Source: Candidatus Kapaibacterium sp.
Lineage (GTDB): Bacteria > Bacteroidota > Ignavibacteria > Kapaibacteriales > UBA7675
NCBI GenBank assembly: GCA_028284775.1
Contig: JANQRB010000101.1
Span: forward strand, 1 to 64,000
DNA: 64,000 nucleotides
Direction: 5' to 3'
The notes under the pieces were generated by a model, which had not been told where the DNA came from, searched no databases, and saw only the letters and a program-made list of their open reading frames with translations. Positions 55,079 to 63,619 of this stretch are shown here, in pieces (position 1 is the stretch's first letter; each line of letters starts with the position of its first letter). The translations under genes were made by a program, and so were the position numbers.

Positions 55079-56734
55079 ATGCAGGCGACAGCCAAAGACA
55101 TCGAAAATCAGCAGAGCGCCGAAAGCGTCGTCGATCCGGAACTCGAAAACATACGCCTCCTGCTTCGCAACGATCCGAGCGAAGCGCTTCGTCGCGCCCG
55201 GCGCTTTGCCGACGAAGCCCGCCTGAAGAATCGCAAACTCAGCCTGGCCTATGCCCTGCAGATTTGTGGTATGGCCCTGTTCGATCTCGGTAGCAGCGAC
55301 GAGATCGAGGACGTCCTGGCACAGGCTGAAATCCTGTATCGGGAGCTTGACGACGATCTTGGCATATGCGACGTTTTCTATTGGCAGGGACTGATTGCCC
55401 ATAAACGCCTTCAACTTGCCAAGGCCTACAGCAAGCTAAGCGATGCGCGTTCCATCCTGGAGCGCATCAATCGACCCGAACGGCTGGGCAATGTGATCGA
55501 TGCGATCGGCGTAGTTTACATTCAGGCTGAAGAATTCGACAAGGCCCTGGAGCATTGTCTGGAGGCCTTGCGCCTGCGTGAAGAGCAGACGGAGATGGCT
55601 AATCTGGCATCCTCGCTCAACAATCTGGGCACCCTTTACTTTGATTTGAAAGATCTTCACAAGGCCAAGGACTATCTGCAGCGCGCCCTGGCAATGCAGC
55701 GGGAAAGCAATGATAAAGTCGGCTTGGCGGGCACCAGCCTCAATGTCGGCAGCATCTACATTGAGCTTGATCAGCCGCAAAAAGCCCTTGAATTCCTGGA
55801 GGAATCCCTTGCGCTTCGTCAGGAAATCGGCAACCCTGTCGATATCGCAGAATCGCTGACGGCAATCGGCAAGGCGTACGAGTGCAAGAGCCAGTACAGC
55901 GTCGCGATTCGTTATCAGCGGCGAGGACTGGCGCTGGCGCGGCAAAGCGGCAATGTCAGAATTTGCGCCGACTATCTTCTGAATCTGGCCAGGATGCTCG
56001 ACACCTGCGGCGAGCACGACCAGGCTTTCGCGGCCTGCAACGAGGCGACCGCCCTGGTGGAACAGCTCGATCTGCACCAGCCGCAATACGAATTGCACAA
56101 AGTATTGGCCCGGCTGTACACGGGCCAGGGCAACTATCAGCGCGCGCTGGAGCACCAGGAACGCAGCGAAGGTCATTACAAGAATATCCTGGGCGCTGAA
56201 CGGCAGCGCGCCATCGCATCGGTCGAGATGCGCCTGCAGCTGACAAGAGTGGAGCAGGAACGAGAACTGCTGCGCCGTCGCGCCGAACAGGCCGAACGCG
56301 AAGCGGAATTCAATAAAAAACAATTGAGCGCCACCGCTCTCAATCTGGCCTACCGCAACGAAGCCTTGCGCAGCCTGAAGTCGATGATGACGGCCCACGC
56401 CGCGCGGGATGATGCCGACGGTACCGACCTCGCGCAGGAAGCCCTGCATTTTATCGACCGGGTCGCAGGCAAGTCGGAGGAATGGGCTGTCTTTGAAGAA
56501 CAATTCGAACGAGTGCACGAGGCATTCATCCGGAAGCTGCTCAAGCGGGCCGACAAACTGACGCCGACCGAGGTCAAAGTCTGTGTGCTGATTCGCCTGA
56601 ACCTGCCCAGCAAACAAATCGCCGATCTGATGTTTTCTTCCCTCTTTACCGTCAAAACTCATCGCACGCGTATCCGGAAAAAACTCGGCCTCGGCAGCGG
56701 CGACAATCTCGCCAGTTTTTTAATGCTGCTGTGA
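55079..56734 (+). CDS. TPR-coiled coil-LuxR HTH regulator (R8)
   Basis: 551 residues. This member is nearest to the widespread Bacteroidota TPR/LuxR-HTH form. Six clean TPR units (about 135-375) include AIGVVYIQAEEFDKALEHCL, NLGTLYFDLKDLHKAKDYL, NVGSIYIELDQPQKALEFL and VLARLYTGQGNYQRALEHQE. Then come the linker LGAERQRAIASVEMRL and a coiled coil rich in Glu/Arg. The pre-HTH segment EEWAVFEEQFERVHEAFIRK is the typical W-x2-F-x3-F-x2-VH form. The HTH starts at about 494 (PTEVKVCVLIRL, SKQIADLMFSS, FTVKTHRTRIRKKL). It lacks the N-terminal block of R2-R4. No clear Shine-Dalgarno is visible. It precedes the IgGFc-domain gene by 103 bp, so co-transcription is possible. Confidence 0.9.
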   Translation: MQATAKDIENQQSAESVVDPELENIRLLLRNDPSEALRRARRFADEARLKNRKLSLAYALQICGMALFDLGSSDEIEDVLAQAEILYRELDDDLGICDVFYWQGLIAHKRLQLAKAYSKLSDARSILERINRPERLGNVIDAIGVVYIQAEEFDKALEHCLEALRLREEQTEMANLASSLNNLGTLYFDLKDLHKAKDYLQRALAMQRESNDKVGLAGTSLNVGSIYIELDQPQKALEFLEESLALRQEIGNPVDIAESLTAIGKAYECKSQYSVAIRYQRRGLALARQSGNVRICADYLLNLARMLDTCGEHDQAFAACNEATALVEQLDLHQPQYELHKVLARLYTGQGNYQRALEHQERSEGHYKNILGAERQRAIASVEMRLQLTRVEQERELLRRRAEQAEREAEFNKKQLSATALNLAYRNEALRSLKSMMTAHAARDDADGTDLAQEALHFIDRVAGKSEEWAVFEEQFERVHEAFIRKLLKRADKLTPTEVKVCVLIRLNLPSKQIADLMFSSLFTVKTHRTRIRKKLGLGSGDNLASFLMLL

Positions 56735-56837
56735 GACTGTTTCCGGGCATTATTTGTCTCTTAGTATCCATCGACGGACCTCCTCCCAATACAAATCCAT
56801 ATAACCCGGTTTATCCGGTTACTACCAGGGTGGCCAT

Positions 56838-59102
56838 ATGAGTCTGCTCACTCGTTCCCTCCGTCTGATGCTATTAGTGCTTCTGTATTCAACATGTCCG
56901 TTAAGCGGCCAGGAGCAAACGCGCGATGCCAGGGGCACGCTCTTCTGGTTCGGCTTTATGGAAAACCTGTCCCTGGCCTTTAACGGGCCGCCGCGTTTTG
57001 CGGTCGTCATTCATGCCGACGAAACAAGCGAGGGCGCTGTCTCGATACCTGCCACGGGCGTGACGATCCCTTTTCGGGTGGAAGGCGGCAGCAGTAGCGA
57101 AGTCTTTCTGCCGGAGACGATACTGTACCCGATGGGTTCCGACGTTTTTGCCGATCTCGCTATCCGTATCGAAAGCGACAGACCCGTGACCGCCCATGCC
57201 ATGCACTACCGCCTGTATTTTACCGAGTCGACGCTGCTGCTGCCGGTGAGCGAGCTCGATGCCTCCTACCTGGTGCTGGCCGGGCGCGATCAGCGGAATG
57301 AGACGCCATCGGCATTTCTGGCGGCGGCGGGCGCCGAGGGGGCAATCCTTGAGATCAATCCCAGCACAACAACCCTGAGCGGACGCCCGGCGAATACGGC
57401 CTACCGGGTTGAGCTGGGTCCATGGCAGGTCTATCAGGTGCAGGCGCGCGGCGACCTGAGCGGCAGCAGCGTCCGTGAGACACGCGGCAGGCCGGTTGCC
57501 CTTTTCAGCGGCGCGCTGCGGGCTCTGACCGTGGACGGCGCTGCGGCGGACAATCACCTCTACGATCAGAATTATCCCCTTGCGAGTTGGGGCGAAAGCT
57601 ATTTCGTGGTACCGATCCTGGATCGCGGCGGCGACCCGGTTAAAATTCTGGCGCGCGACGATCACAGCATCGTCAAAATCGGCTGTATCGAGACGATCGA
57701 GCTCGATGCCGGCGAATACTACGAAACAATCATCGCGGAGCCGCTTTGCATCAGCGCGTCCGGGCCGATTGCCGTGGCCCAGTTCAACAAACCGCAGTCG
57801 GCGGGAGCGCCGCTCGAGCTCGGCGATCCCACAATGCTCATGCTGCCGCCGGCCGGCCTTATGCTCCGTACGGCAGGCTTTATCGCGCCCGGCAGCGTGC
57901 GCGACGACTGGCGTCCAATCAGCAGGCATATCATCACGCTCATTTCACCCAGCGAACACATCGGCAGCGTGCGGCTGGACGGTATTGCCATTGCGGGTGC
58001 TTTTGAGGCTTTCGCCGATGTACCCGAGTTTTCCTTTGCGCGGATTGTCGTAAAGGCGGGCGAGCACAGGATAGCGGCCCCGCAAGGTGTTCAGGCTTAC
58101 GTTATCGGCCTGGGAGATTTTGACGCCTACAGCCACGCGCTGGGCTTCGACCTCGTGCTGCCGGTCGCCAAAGCAGAGCTCGCCGAGCAGGAACACAGGA
58201 TTTGCCGGGGCGAATCCCTGCAGCTGGAGGCAGTCGAAGGCTTCGACTCCTACCACTGGGCGCCGGCCGCCGGCCTGAATGATCCCACGCGTCGCAATCC
58301 GATTGCCACGCCCTCCGAAACGACGACTTACCGTCTCACTGTCGTTAAGGACGGCTGCGAACAATTCAGCGATGTCACTGTTGTTGTGCTGCCCGATCTG
58401 AGGCTCGCGTTGACGCTACCGGATACGACGGCGCAGGGCGGCCGGAAAATTGCCCTTCCATTGTCGCTCGGCGATATCCCGGAAGACCGGCTGCCCCTGA
58501 GCATCAGGCGGGCCGAGCTTGACATTCGCTTCAACGGTTTTGTCTTTTTGCCGGAGAGAGTCAGCGGAGGCACTTTCACGCTGCACGAGGACCGCGATGG
58601 CTTCAAGTTGCTGCGTCTGCAGCTGAGGGACATCGTCCTTAGGGCCACATCGCAGACACTGGCGCTCATCGAGGGTTATGGCATGTTTAGCGCGGAAAGT
58701 GACTTCAGCGCTCTCGAGATTGATAATCTGAGCTGGGAGTCCGATGCCTGCACGCTGAGCGCCGAGACAGACAATGGCAGCCTCCGCATCACGGGCTGCC
58801 GGCTTCACTTTCACAATCTGCGCCTCTTCAGACCGAGCGCGATTATCGTGAGCAGCGATGAAGGCAATGACGTCAGCACCATCAGTGTTGAAAGCGGCGA
58901 AGGGGGAGTGTTTCGGCTCAGAATGATCTCGGCGCAGGCCCGCGTCGTGCTGGAAGAAAGCTGGCATCAGCAGGGGATGGCAGCGGAAAATGCCCGACGC
59001 GACATCGCCGTTCCGCACGACCGCTATCCCGCCGGATGGTACCAGCTAATGCTCGAGACGCCGAGCCGTACTATTGTTTCGGGACTCATGCTGCTGCCCT
59101 AG
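56838..59102 (+). CDS. Secreted protein with IgGFc-binding-type domain and PKD-like domain
   Basis: 754 residues; signal peptide MSLLTRSLRLMLLVLLYS, cleavage after SGQ. Residues about 28-440 match the IgGFc-binding-protein N-terminal domain: GTLFWFGFMENL at the start, RPVALFSGALRAL, YPLASWGESYFVVPILDRGG, VAQFNKPQSAGAPLELGDP and MLMLPPAGL are its usual landmarks. Residues about 455-515 form a PKD/Ig-like domain with a flanking Cys pair (HRICRGESLQLEAVEGFDSY and VVKDGCEQFSDVTVVVLP). The final section (NLRLFRPSAIIVSSDEGN, YPAGWYQLMLE) looks like a divergent T9SS-type domain. IgG binding should not be assumed in a bacterium; the domain is common in Bacteroidota cell-surface proteins. Confidence 0.88.
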   Translation: MSLLTRSLRLMLLVLLYSTCPLSGQEQTRDARGTLFWFGFMENLSLAFNGPPRFAVVIHADETSEGAVSIPATGVTIPFRVEGGSSSEVFLPETILYPMGSDVFADLAIRIESDRPVTAHAMHYRLYFTESTLLLPVSELDASYLVLAGRDQRNETPSAFLAAAGAEGAILEINPSTTTLSGRPANTAYRVELGPWQVYQVQARGDLSGSSVRETRGRPVALFSGALRALTVDGAAADNHLYDQNYPLASWGESYFVVPILDRGGDPVKILARDDHSIVKIGCIETIELDAGEYYETIIAEPLCISASGPIAVAQFNKPQSAGAPLELGDPTMLMLPPAGLMLRTAGFIAPGSVRDDWRPISRHIITLISPSEHIGSVRLDGIAIAGAFEAFADVPEFSFARIVVKAGEHRIAAPQGVQAYVIGLGDFDAYSHALGFDLVLPVAKAELAEQEHRICRGESLQLEAVEGFDSYHWAPAAGLNDPTRRNPIATPSETTTYRLTVVKDGCEQFSDVTVVVLPDLRLALTLPDTTAQGGRKIALPLSLGDIPEDRLPLSIRRAELDIRFNGFVFLPERVSGGTFTLHEDRDGFKLLRLQLRDIVLRATSQTLALIEGYGMFSAESDFSALEIDNLSWESDACTLSAETDNGSLRITGCRLHFHNLRLFRPSAIIVSSDEGNDVSTISVESGEGGVFRLRMISAQARVVLEESWHQQGMAAENARRDIAVPHDRYPAGWYQLMLETPSRTIVSGLMLLP

Positions 59103-59403
59103 CAAAGCATCGACCGCAGGGACCGGTTTATTTTCGCTGTATCGATTTATGCCGCAGGCTGTTGGTCTCAGCTGTGACGAGCATCTCCGGCGGATATCCG
59201 CTGTATTCGTGTCGATGCCTCAAATTCAGGGCTCAACTCTCCATCAACGACGATTCGGCGGGATCCGGATCCTCATATCCCGGCCAGGAAGGCAGGCGGC
59301 GCAAAATGCCGGGCGCTGCGGCAAGCAGTTTCCGCTGCCCGCTGTCGCGTGAATTGTGTAAACTACAGCGAATACATGTGCAATTTTTGATGGGACAATC
59401 GAT
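59103..59403. other. Intergenic, no gene recognised
   Basis: A 300-bp gap between two plus-strand genes. No clear terminator hairpin with T-tract and no gene was seen. Confidence 0.35.
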
Positions 59404-61257
59404 ATGCGCGTTTCTCTCCCCACTGTCGCAAGTCTGCTCATATTTGTGGCCTTGAGCATTTCACTGCCCGGGCAACAGGACGCGTCGGCCCTCGCCAAGG
59501 CCGAAGCTCAGGCAGCCGTCCAGCAGTCAATTCAAGATCGCTTCAAAGACATCTACCGCGAAAAAATCCAGCGGCGGCAGCCTATCGAAAACAAGGCAGG
59601 CAGCGACAACACCCTTGAAGGACCGGCCGATTACGAAATGCTCGTCAGCGGCGAATCCGGGGCGGAATCGGAAATCCACGCAGCGGTCAATCCTAGCGAT
59701 GACAATAACATCGTTATTTCGCCCATCAGGTCGGAGGGCGTAGGCGGAATTTCGATGCCGGTATATTACAGCCGCGATCACGGCCAAAGCTGGCAGCGCT
59801 CCGACCTCCGGGCGGGTGGTGGCGGCGGCGGCGATCCGATGTTCGCCTTCGATGCGGAGGGTACGCTGTATTTCTCCTGGATTGCCACGGGCGCTGGCCA
59901 GTCCATCTCGCTGTTGTTCGCGACCTCGCATGACGGCGGCGCGACCTTCGGCCCGATCGATACGATTTTCAGCGGTAGCCTGCGCTTCAGGCCGCCCGCG
60001 ACCTTCACGGGACGCATGGCCGACAAACAATGGATGGCGGTCGATCGCTCATCATCCGCCTACCGCGGCTCGCTCTACACAATTTTTCTCGAATTGTCTT
60101 CCGATCCGGACGATCCGGCGGCCAACTACCGGGGAATCTATGTCCGGCGCAAGCCCGCGGGCAGCCCGTCATTTGTGCGCGAGTCGGTTCAGGTCTCGGG
60201 CAATGACTTTTTCGACATGCAGTTCGCCGGCATCGATGTCGACCTCGACGGCAGGGTGCATGCCTTTTTCTGGGGTTCGCGCGAGGCGGGGGCTTCGGCG
60301 GACTACTTCCTGTGGCACGCACATTCCGACGACGGCGGCGCAAGCTTCAGCCAACCCCGCAGCATAGCGCCGGTGCGCTTCCCGCCGGAAACCCAAAACG
60401 TCAGCATCCCGTCTTTTCTGCCGCAGCGCCTGCATTCCTCGCCCCAATTCGCCGTCGACAATCATCCCTTGAGTCCGTTTCGGGGGCATCTCTACGCCGT
60501 CTGGTCGGCCAATGATATCAGTTCGAATCTGCCGCCCAGTATGGACGAGCCCTTCCATGTATATTTTAGCGCTTCAAGCGACGGCGGCGAGTCCTGGAGC
60601 AGTCCGCAGCGCGTCAACGACGATGTGGTCGACTATCGCGCCGACCACTTTCTGCCGAGTGTCGCCGTCAGTCCGAATGGTAGCGTGCTGCTGACCTGGT
60701 ACGACGGACGCGCCGCCGCCAATAACGTAGATGTAGACTTCTATATGGCGCTGTCGCAGGATGGCGGCGCTACACTGTCGGCCAATCGGCGCGTGTCGTC
60801 CGCCGGCATGAACATCAACTCGAACATTGTCGGCTTCTTCGGCATCGGCGATTACAACAAATCCGTGGCGACCTCGCGCTATGCCGTACCCGTCTGGTCC
60901 GACGGCCGCGACAACAACGGCAACCTGAATGTCTATGCCGCCTTCATCCCCCTCGGATCCAGCGTCGATGTTAAACGGAGCGTCAGCATTACGGCGAATG
61001 CCGAGCTGCAGGAAGTTATCCCCAATCCCCTGCAAAACGACGGTATAATCCGCTATCGCCTCGGCCGCGCCGGCCATGTGCTGCTGGACATCGTCGACGC
61101 CAATGGACGTCATTGTTTAACTCTCGAAGATTCGATGCGCGAGGCGGGCGTTCACAGCCGCGACGTAAGTTTGCAACAGCTCGCGCCGGGTACCTATTTC
61201 TGCCGTCTGCAAACAGGCGGAGCAACGTTAACGCAGCAACTGCTCATCCAACGTTGA
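59404..61257 (+). CDS. Sialidase-like Asp-box protein with T9SS domain (S1)
   Basis: 617 residues; signal peptide MRVSLPTVASLLIFVALS, cleavage after PGQ. A helical propeptide-like stretch (about 25-65) rich in Gln/Lys precedes a six-bladed sialidase-type fold with Asp-boxes YYSRDHGQSWQR, ATSHDGGATFGP, AHSDDGGASFSQ, SASSDGGESWSS and ALSQDGGATLSA. Highly conserved stretches between S1 and S2 (MADKQWMAVDRSSS, FLPQRLHSSPQFAVDNHP, FFGIGDYNKSVATS) probably line the central pocket. Catalytic Arg triad and Tyr of true sialidases cannot be assigned, so the substrate is open. The T9SS domain (VIPNPLQNDGIIRYRLG, DIVDANGRHCLTL, GTYFCRLQT) ends the chain. S2 downstream is a tandem paralogue of the same length. 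Confidence 0.88.
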   Translation: MRVSLPTVASLLIFVALSISLPGQQDASALAKAEAQAAVQQSIQDRFKDIYREKIQRRQPIENKAGSDNTLEGPADYEMLVSGESGAESEIHAAVNPSDDNNIVISPIRSEGVGGISMPVYYSRDHGQSWQRSDLRAGGGGGGDPMFAFDAEGTLYFSWIATGAGQSISLLFATSHDGGATFGPIDTIFSGSLRFRPPATFTGRMADKQWMAVDRSSSAYRGSLYTIFLELSSDPDDPAANYRGIYVRRKPAGSPSFVRESVQVSGNDFFDMQFAGIDVDLDGRVHAFFWGSREAGASADYFLWHAHSDDGGASFSQPRSIAPVRFPPETQNVSIPSFLPQRLHSSPQFAVDNHPLSPFRGHLYAVWSANDISSNLPPSMDEPFHVYFSASSDGGESWSSPQRVNDDVVDYRADHFLPSVAVSPNGSVLLTWYDGRAAANNVDVDFYMALSQDGGATLSANRRVSSAGMNINSNIVGFFGIGDYNKSVATSRYAVPVWSDGRDNNGNLNVYAAFIPLGSSVDVKRSVSITANAELQEVIPNPLQNDGIIRYRLGRAGHVLLDIVDANGRHCLTLEDSMREAGVHSRDVSLQQLAPGTYFCRLQTGGATLTQQLLIQR

Positions 61258-61306
61258 CGAAAGATCAGCCTTCGGGTTGATGAACACTGGTTAGATATGC
61301 TACCGG

Positions 61307-61341
61307 ACTGCCTGATGGTGTGCGCCATCGGGCAGTTTGTT
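61307..61341 (+). terminator. Intrinsic terminator after S1
   Basis: ACTGCCTGATGG (61307-61318) pairs with CCATCGGGCAGT (61325-61336) with one G-T pair and a 6-base loop, followed by TTGTTTT. It lies 50 bp after the S1 stop. Confidence 0.85.
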
Positions 61342-61765
61342 TTACAGAATTGCGACCGGCGAATCACCTTTGCGCGATGCCCGTGTTAACGTTGGCGGCG
61401 CAAGACTCCGCTAATACGACCGACATAAATTGTGAATACCGCAATAGCCACTGCTTGTTGAACTTCTCAACGGCATCTAGCGGCGGCGCATGGCGCTGCC
61501 TGCGATTTATTAGTTTAACAGAGGCGCAGGCTTTCCAGACGCAAATTCGGCGGCCTGCAAGGCCGATGTTTTTTGCCCGTCGGTCGTTAAGCGCTATCAC
61601 TACACAAAGCGGTCTCGACCTTGCCAGGGCCGGCAAACGCGTCGTGTCGCGGCCAATCAAATTTAATTCCTTTTGCAACTTTTGGACTGAGTCTGGTCTC
61701 GTCAGCTCATGAGTACTAACTACTATTAACCCCTCTTGTGCCATGACTCCGATAGGAAACTCATT
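61342..61765. other. Intergenic before S2
   Basis: About 420 bp that should contain the S2 promoter. Overlapping frames of about 125 codons exist on both strands but neither has protein-like composition. No clear promoter consensus found. Confidence 0.35.
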
Positions 61766-63619
61766 ATGCAGAATTCATTCATCACAGCCGCCGCTCTCCT
61801 TCTCTTCCTGGCCGCCGGTTCCGGGCTCGACTGCCGGGAGCCCGCAGATCCAATTCGCGAGACAGAGAGGCAGGCAGCCTTCAACAGGGCGATCGAAGAG
61901 CAGATCAGAGACATTTTTCGCGAAAAGGTTGAGCGAGTCCGGAATGACAAGCGGGAAGCGGCGCGGGACCTGACCCTCGGTGGGCCGGACGACAGCGAAG
62001 TGATGATCAGTGACGGACGCTACCGGGAATCGGAAATCCATGCGGCCGTCAATCCCGCCAACGAGGACAATATTGTGATAGCGCCGATTCGCTCTCTTGG
62101 TGCCGGCCTGATTTCCATGCCGCTGTATTACACGCGTGATCACGGGCAAAGTTGGCAGCGCTCGGAGTTTGAGGCCCGGGCGGAGGGCGGCGGCGACCCA
62201 ATGCTGGCATTCGACGCCGACGGAACCCTGTACTTTTCCTGGATCGCCGTCGATGCCGATCTCTCCGTCAGCATGCTCTTCGCTTCGTCGCGGGACGGCG
62301 GCGCCAGCTTCGGCCCGGTGGACAGCATTTTTGCCGGACAGCTGTACTTCGTGCCGCCCGATTCCTACGCCGGTTCGATGGCCGACAAACAATGGATGGC
62401 GGTCGATCGCTCCAGCTCGGACTACCGCGGTTCACTCTACGCCATCTTTCTCGAATTCGAGTACAATCCTTTGTCGCCCGGCGCATCGTACGCGGGCATC
62501 TATCTGCGTCGCAAGCCGGCGGGAAACGCGCGCTTCGTGCCGGAATCGATACGCATTGCCGGCAATGAATTTTCCGCCAAGCAGTTTGCCGGCATCGACG
62601 TCGACCTCAGCGGCAGGGTCCATGCCTTTTTCTGGGGTTCGAAGGATTTCGGCCCGACCGCCGCTTATCATCTGTGGCACGCCTTTTCCGATGACGGCGC
62701 CGCCAGCTTCAGCCCTCCGCGCCCTATCGCGGCAGTTCGCTTTCCCACGGACACCCGGCAGACCGGCATTCCCTCCTTCCTGCCTCAACGCCTGCACTCC
62801 TCGCCCCAGTTCGCGGTGGACAATCATCCCGCGAGTCCCTACCGCGGCAATATGTACGCCGTCTGGGCATCCAACGATCTGAGCTCCTCTCGGGCAGCGA
62901 CACTGGCGGAACCCTTTCATATTTACTTCTGCAGGTCGAGTGACCGCGGCGAGTCCTGGAGCAGTCCCCGGCGCGTTAATGACGACGATGTCAGCTATCG
63001 CGCCGATCACCTGCTGGCGAGTGTGTCCGTTAATTCGCGCGGTACGCTTATGCTAAGCTGGTACGACGGACGCGCCGCGCCCGATAACAGACACGTAAGC
63101 TATTATATGGCCCTCTCGGAAGATGGCGGCGCCAGTATTTCAGCCAACCGGCGCGTTGCATCCTCCGGCATGGACATTAACGCCGAGCTGCTTGGTTTCT
63201 TCGGCATCGGCGATTACAACAAATCAGTCGCAACCTCACTCTTTGCCGTCCCGATCTGGGCTGACGGACGTGGAAACAACGGTGGTCTTAACGTCTATGC
63301 CGCCTTCATTCCGCTCGACACAAGCGGCCGGACAGGACGGGTGATTAACATTAACAGCAACGCGGAATTGAGCGAGATACAGCCTAACCCTCTCCGGCAA
63401 AATGGCCGCATTCAGTATCGTGTCGGTCGGGCCGCTCATGTGATTCTTGACATCGTGGATGTTAATGGCCGCCATTGTATCACAGTGGAGGATCGGCTGC
63501 GCGCAGTCGGCAGCTATGAGGTCGAGGTCGATCTCGGACAGTTTGCCTCGGGTCTGTACTTTTGCCGATTGCGAACGGGCGAAACAAGCTTAAGCCAACA
63601 GATTCTTATTCGACGCTGA
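61766..63619 (+). CDS. Sialidase-like Asp-box protein with T9SS domain (S2)
   Basis: 617 residues from the ATG at 61766 (AGGAAA upstream; signal peptide MQNSFITAAALLLFLAAGSG). An upstream in-frame start at 61736 would add ten residues. It aligns with S1 without large gaps: propeptide-like QIRDIFREKVERVRNDKRE, Asp-boxes YYTRDHGQSWQR, ASSRDGGASFGP, AFSDDGAASFSP, CRSSDRGESWSS, ALSEDGGASISA; core MADKQWMAVDRSSS and FFGIGDYNKSVATS are unchanged. The T9SS domain (IQPNPLRQNGRIQYRVG, DIVDVNGRHCITV, SGLYFCRLR) is also close. The terminator between S1 and S2 points to separate transcription. Substrate unknown. Confidence 0.88.
   Translation: MQNSFITAAALLLFLAAGSGLDCREPADPIRETERQAAFNRAIEEQIRDIFREKVERVRNDKREAARDLTLGGPDDSEVMISDGRYRESEIHAAVNPANEDNIVIAPIRSLGAGLISMPLYYTRDHGQSWQRSEFEARAEGGGDPMLAFDADGTLYFSWIAVDADLSVSMLFASSRDGGASFGPVDSIFAGQLYFVPPDSYAGSMADKQWMAVDRSSSDYRGSLYAIFLEFEYNPLSPGASYAGIYLRRKPAGNARFVPESIRIAGNEFSAKQFAGIDVDLSGRVHAFFWGSKDFGPTAAYHLWHAFSDDGAASFSPPRPIAAVRFPTDTRQTGIPSFLPQRLHSSPQFAVDNHPASPYRGNMYAVWASNDLSSSRAATLAEPFHIYFCRSSDRGESWSSPRRVNDDDVSYRADHLLASVSVNSRGTLMLSWYDGRAAPDNRHVSYYMALSEDGGASISANRRVASSGMDINAELLGFFGIGDYNKSVATSLFAVPIWADGRGNNGGLNVYAAFIPLDTSGRTGRVININSNAELSEIQPNPLRQNGRIQYRVGRAAHVILDIVDVNGRHCITVEDRLRAVGSYEVEVDLGQFASGLYFCRLRTGETSLSQQILIRR

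Noticed and set aside
55436..56662. Long minus-strand open frame (408 codons) opposite R8
   Set aside because: It lies entirely antisense to R8, which has a full set of TPR and HTH motifs. The frame is a by-product of the GC-rich codon usage.
56901..57929. Minus-strand open frame (342 codons) opposite the IgGFc-domain gene
   Set aside because: Antisense to a gene with clear domain landmarks; its translation has no recognisable motif and an Arg/Ala-rich shadow composition.
61364..61744. 126-codon minus-strand frame between S1 and S2
   Set aside because: No family features, overlaps the expected S2 promoter, and a similar-sized frame exists on the other strand of the same DNA.
59404..63619. 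True sialidase (neuraminidase) activity for S1 and S2
   Set aside because: Asp-boxes only mark the fold. The catalytic Arg triad and nucleophilic Tyr could not be placed with confidence.
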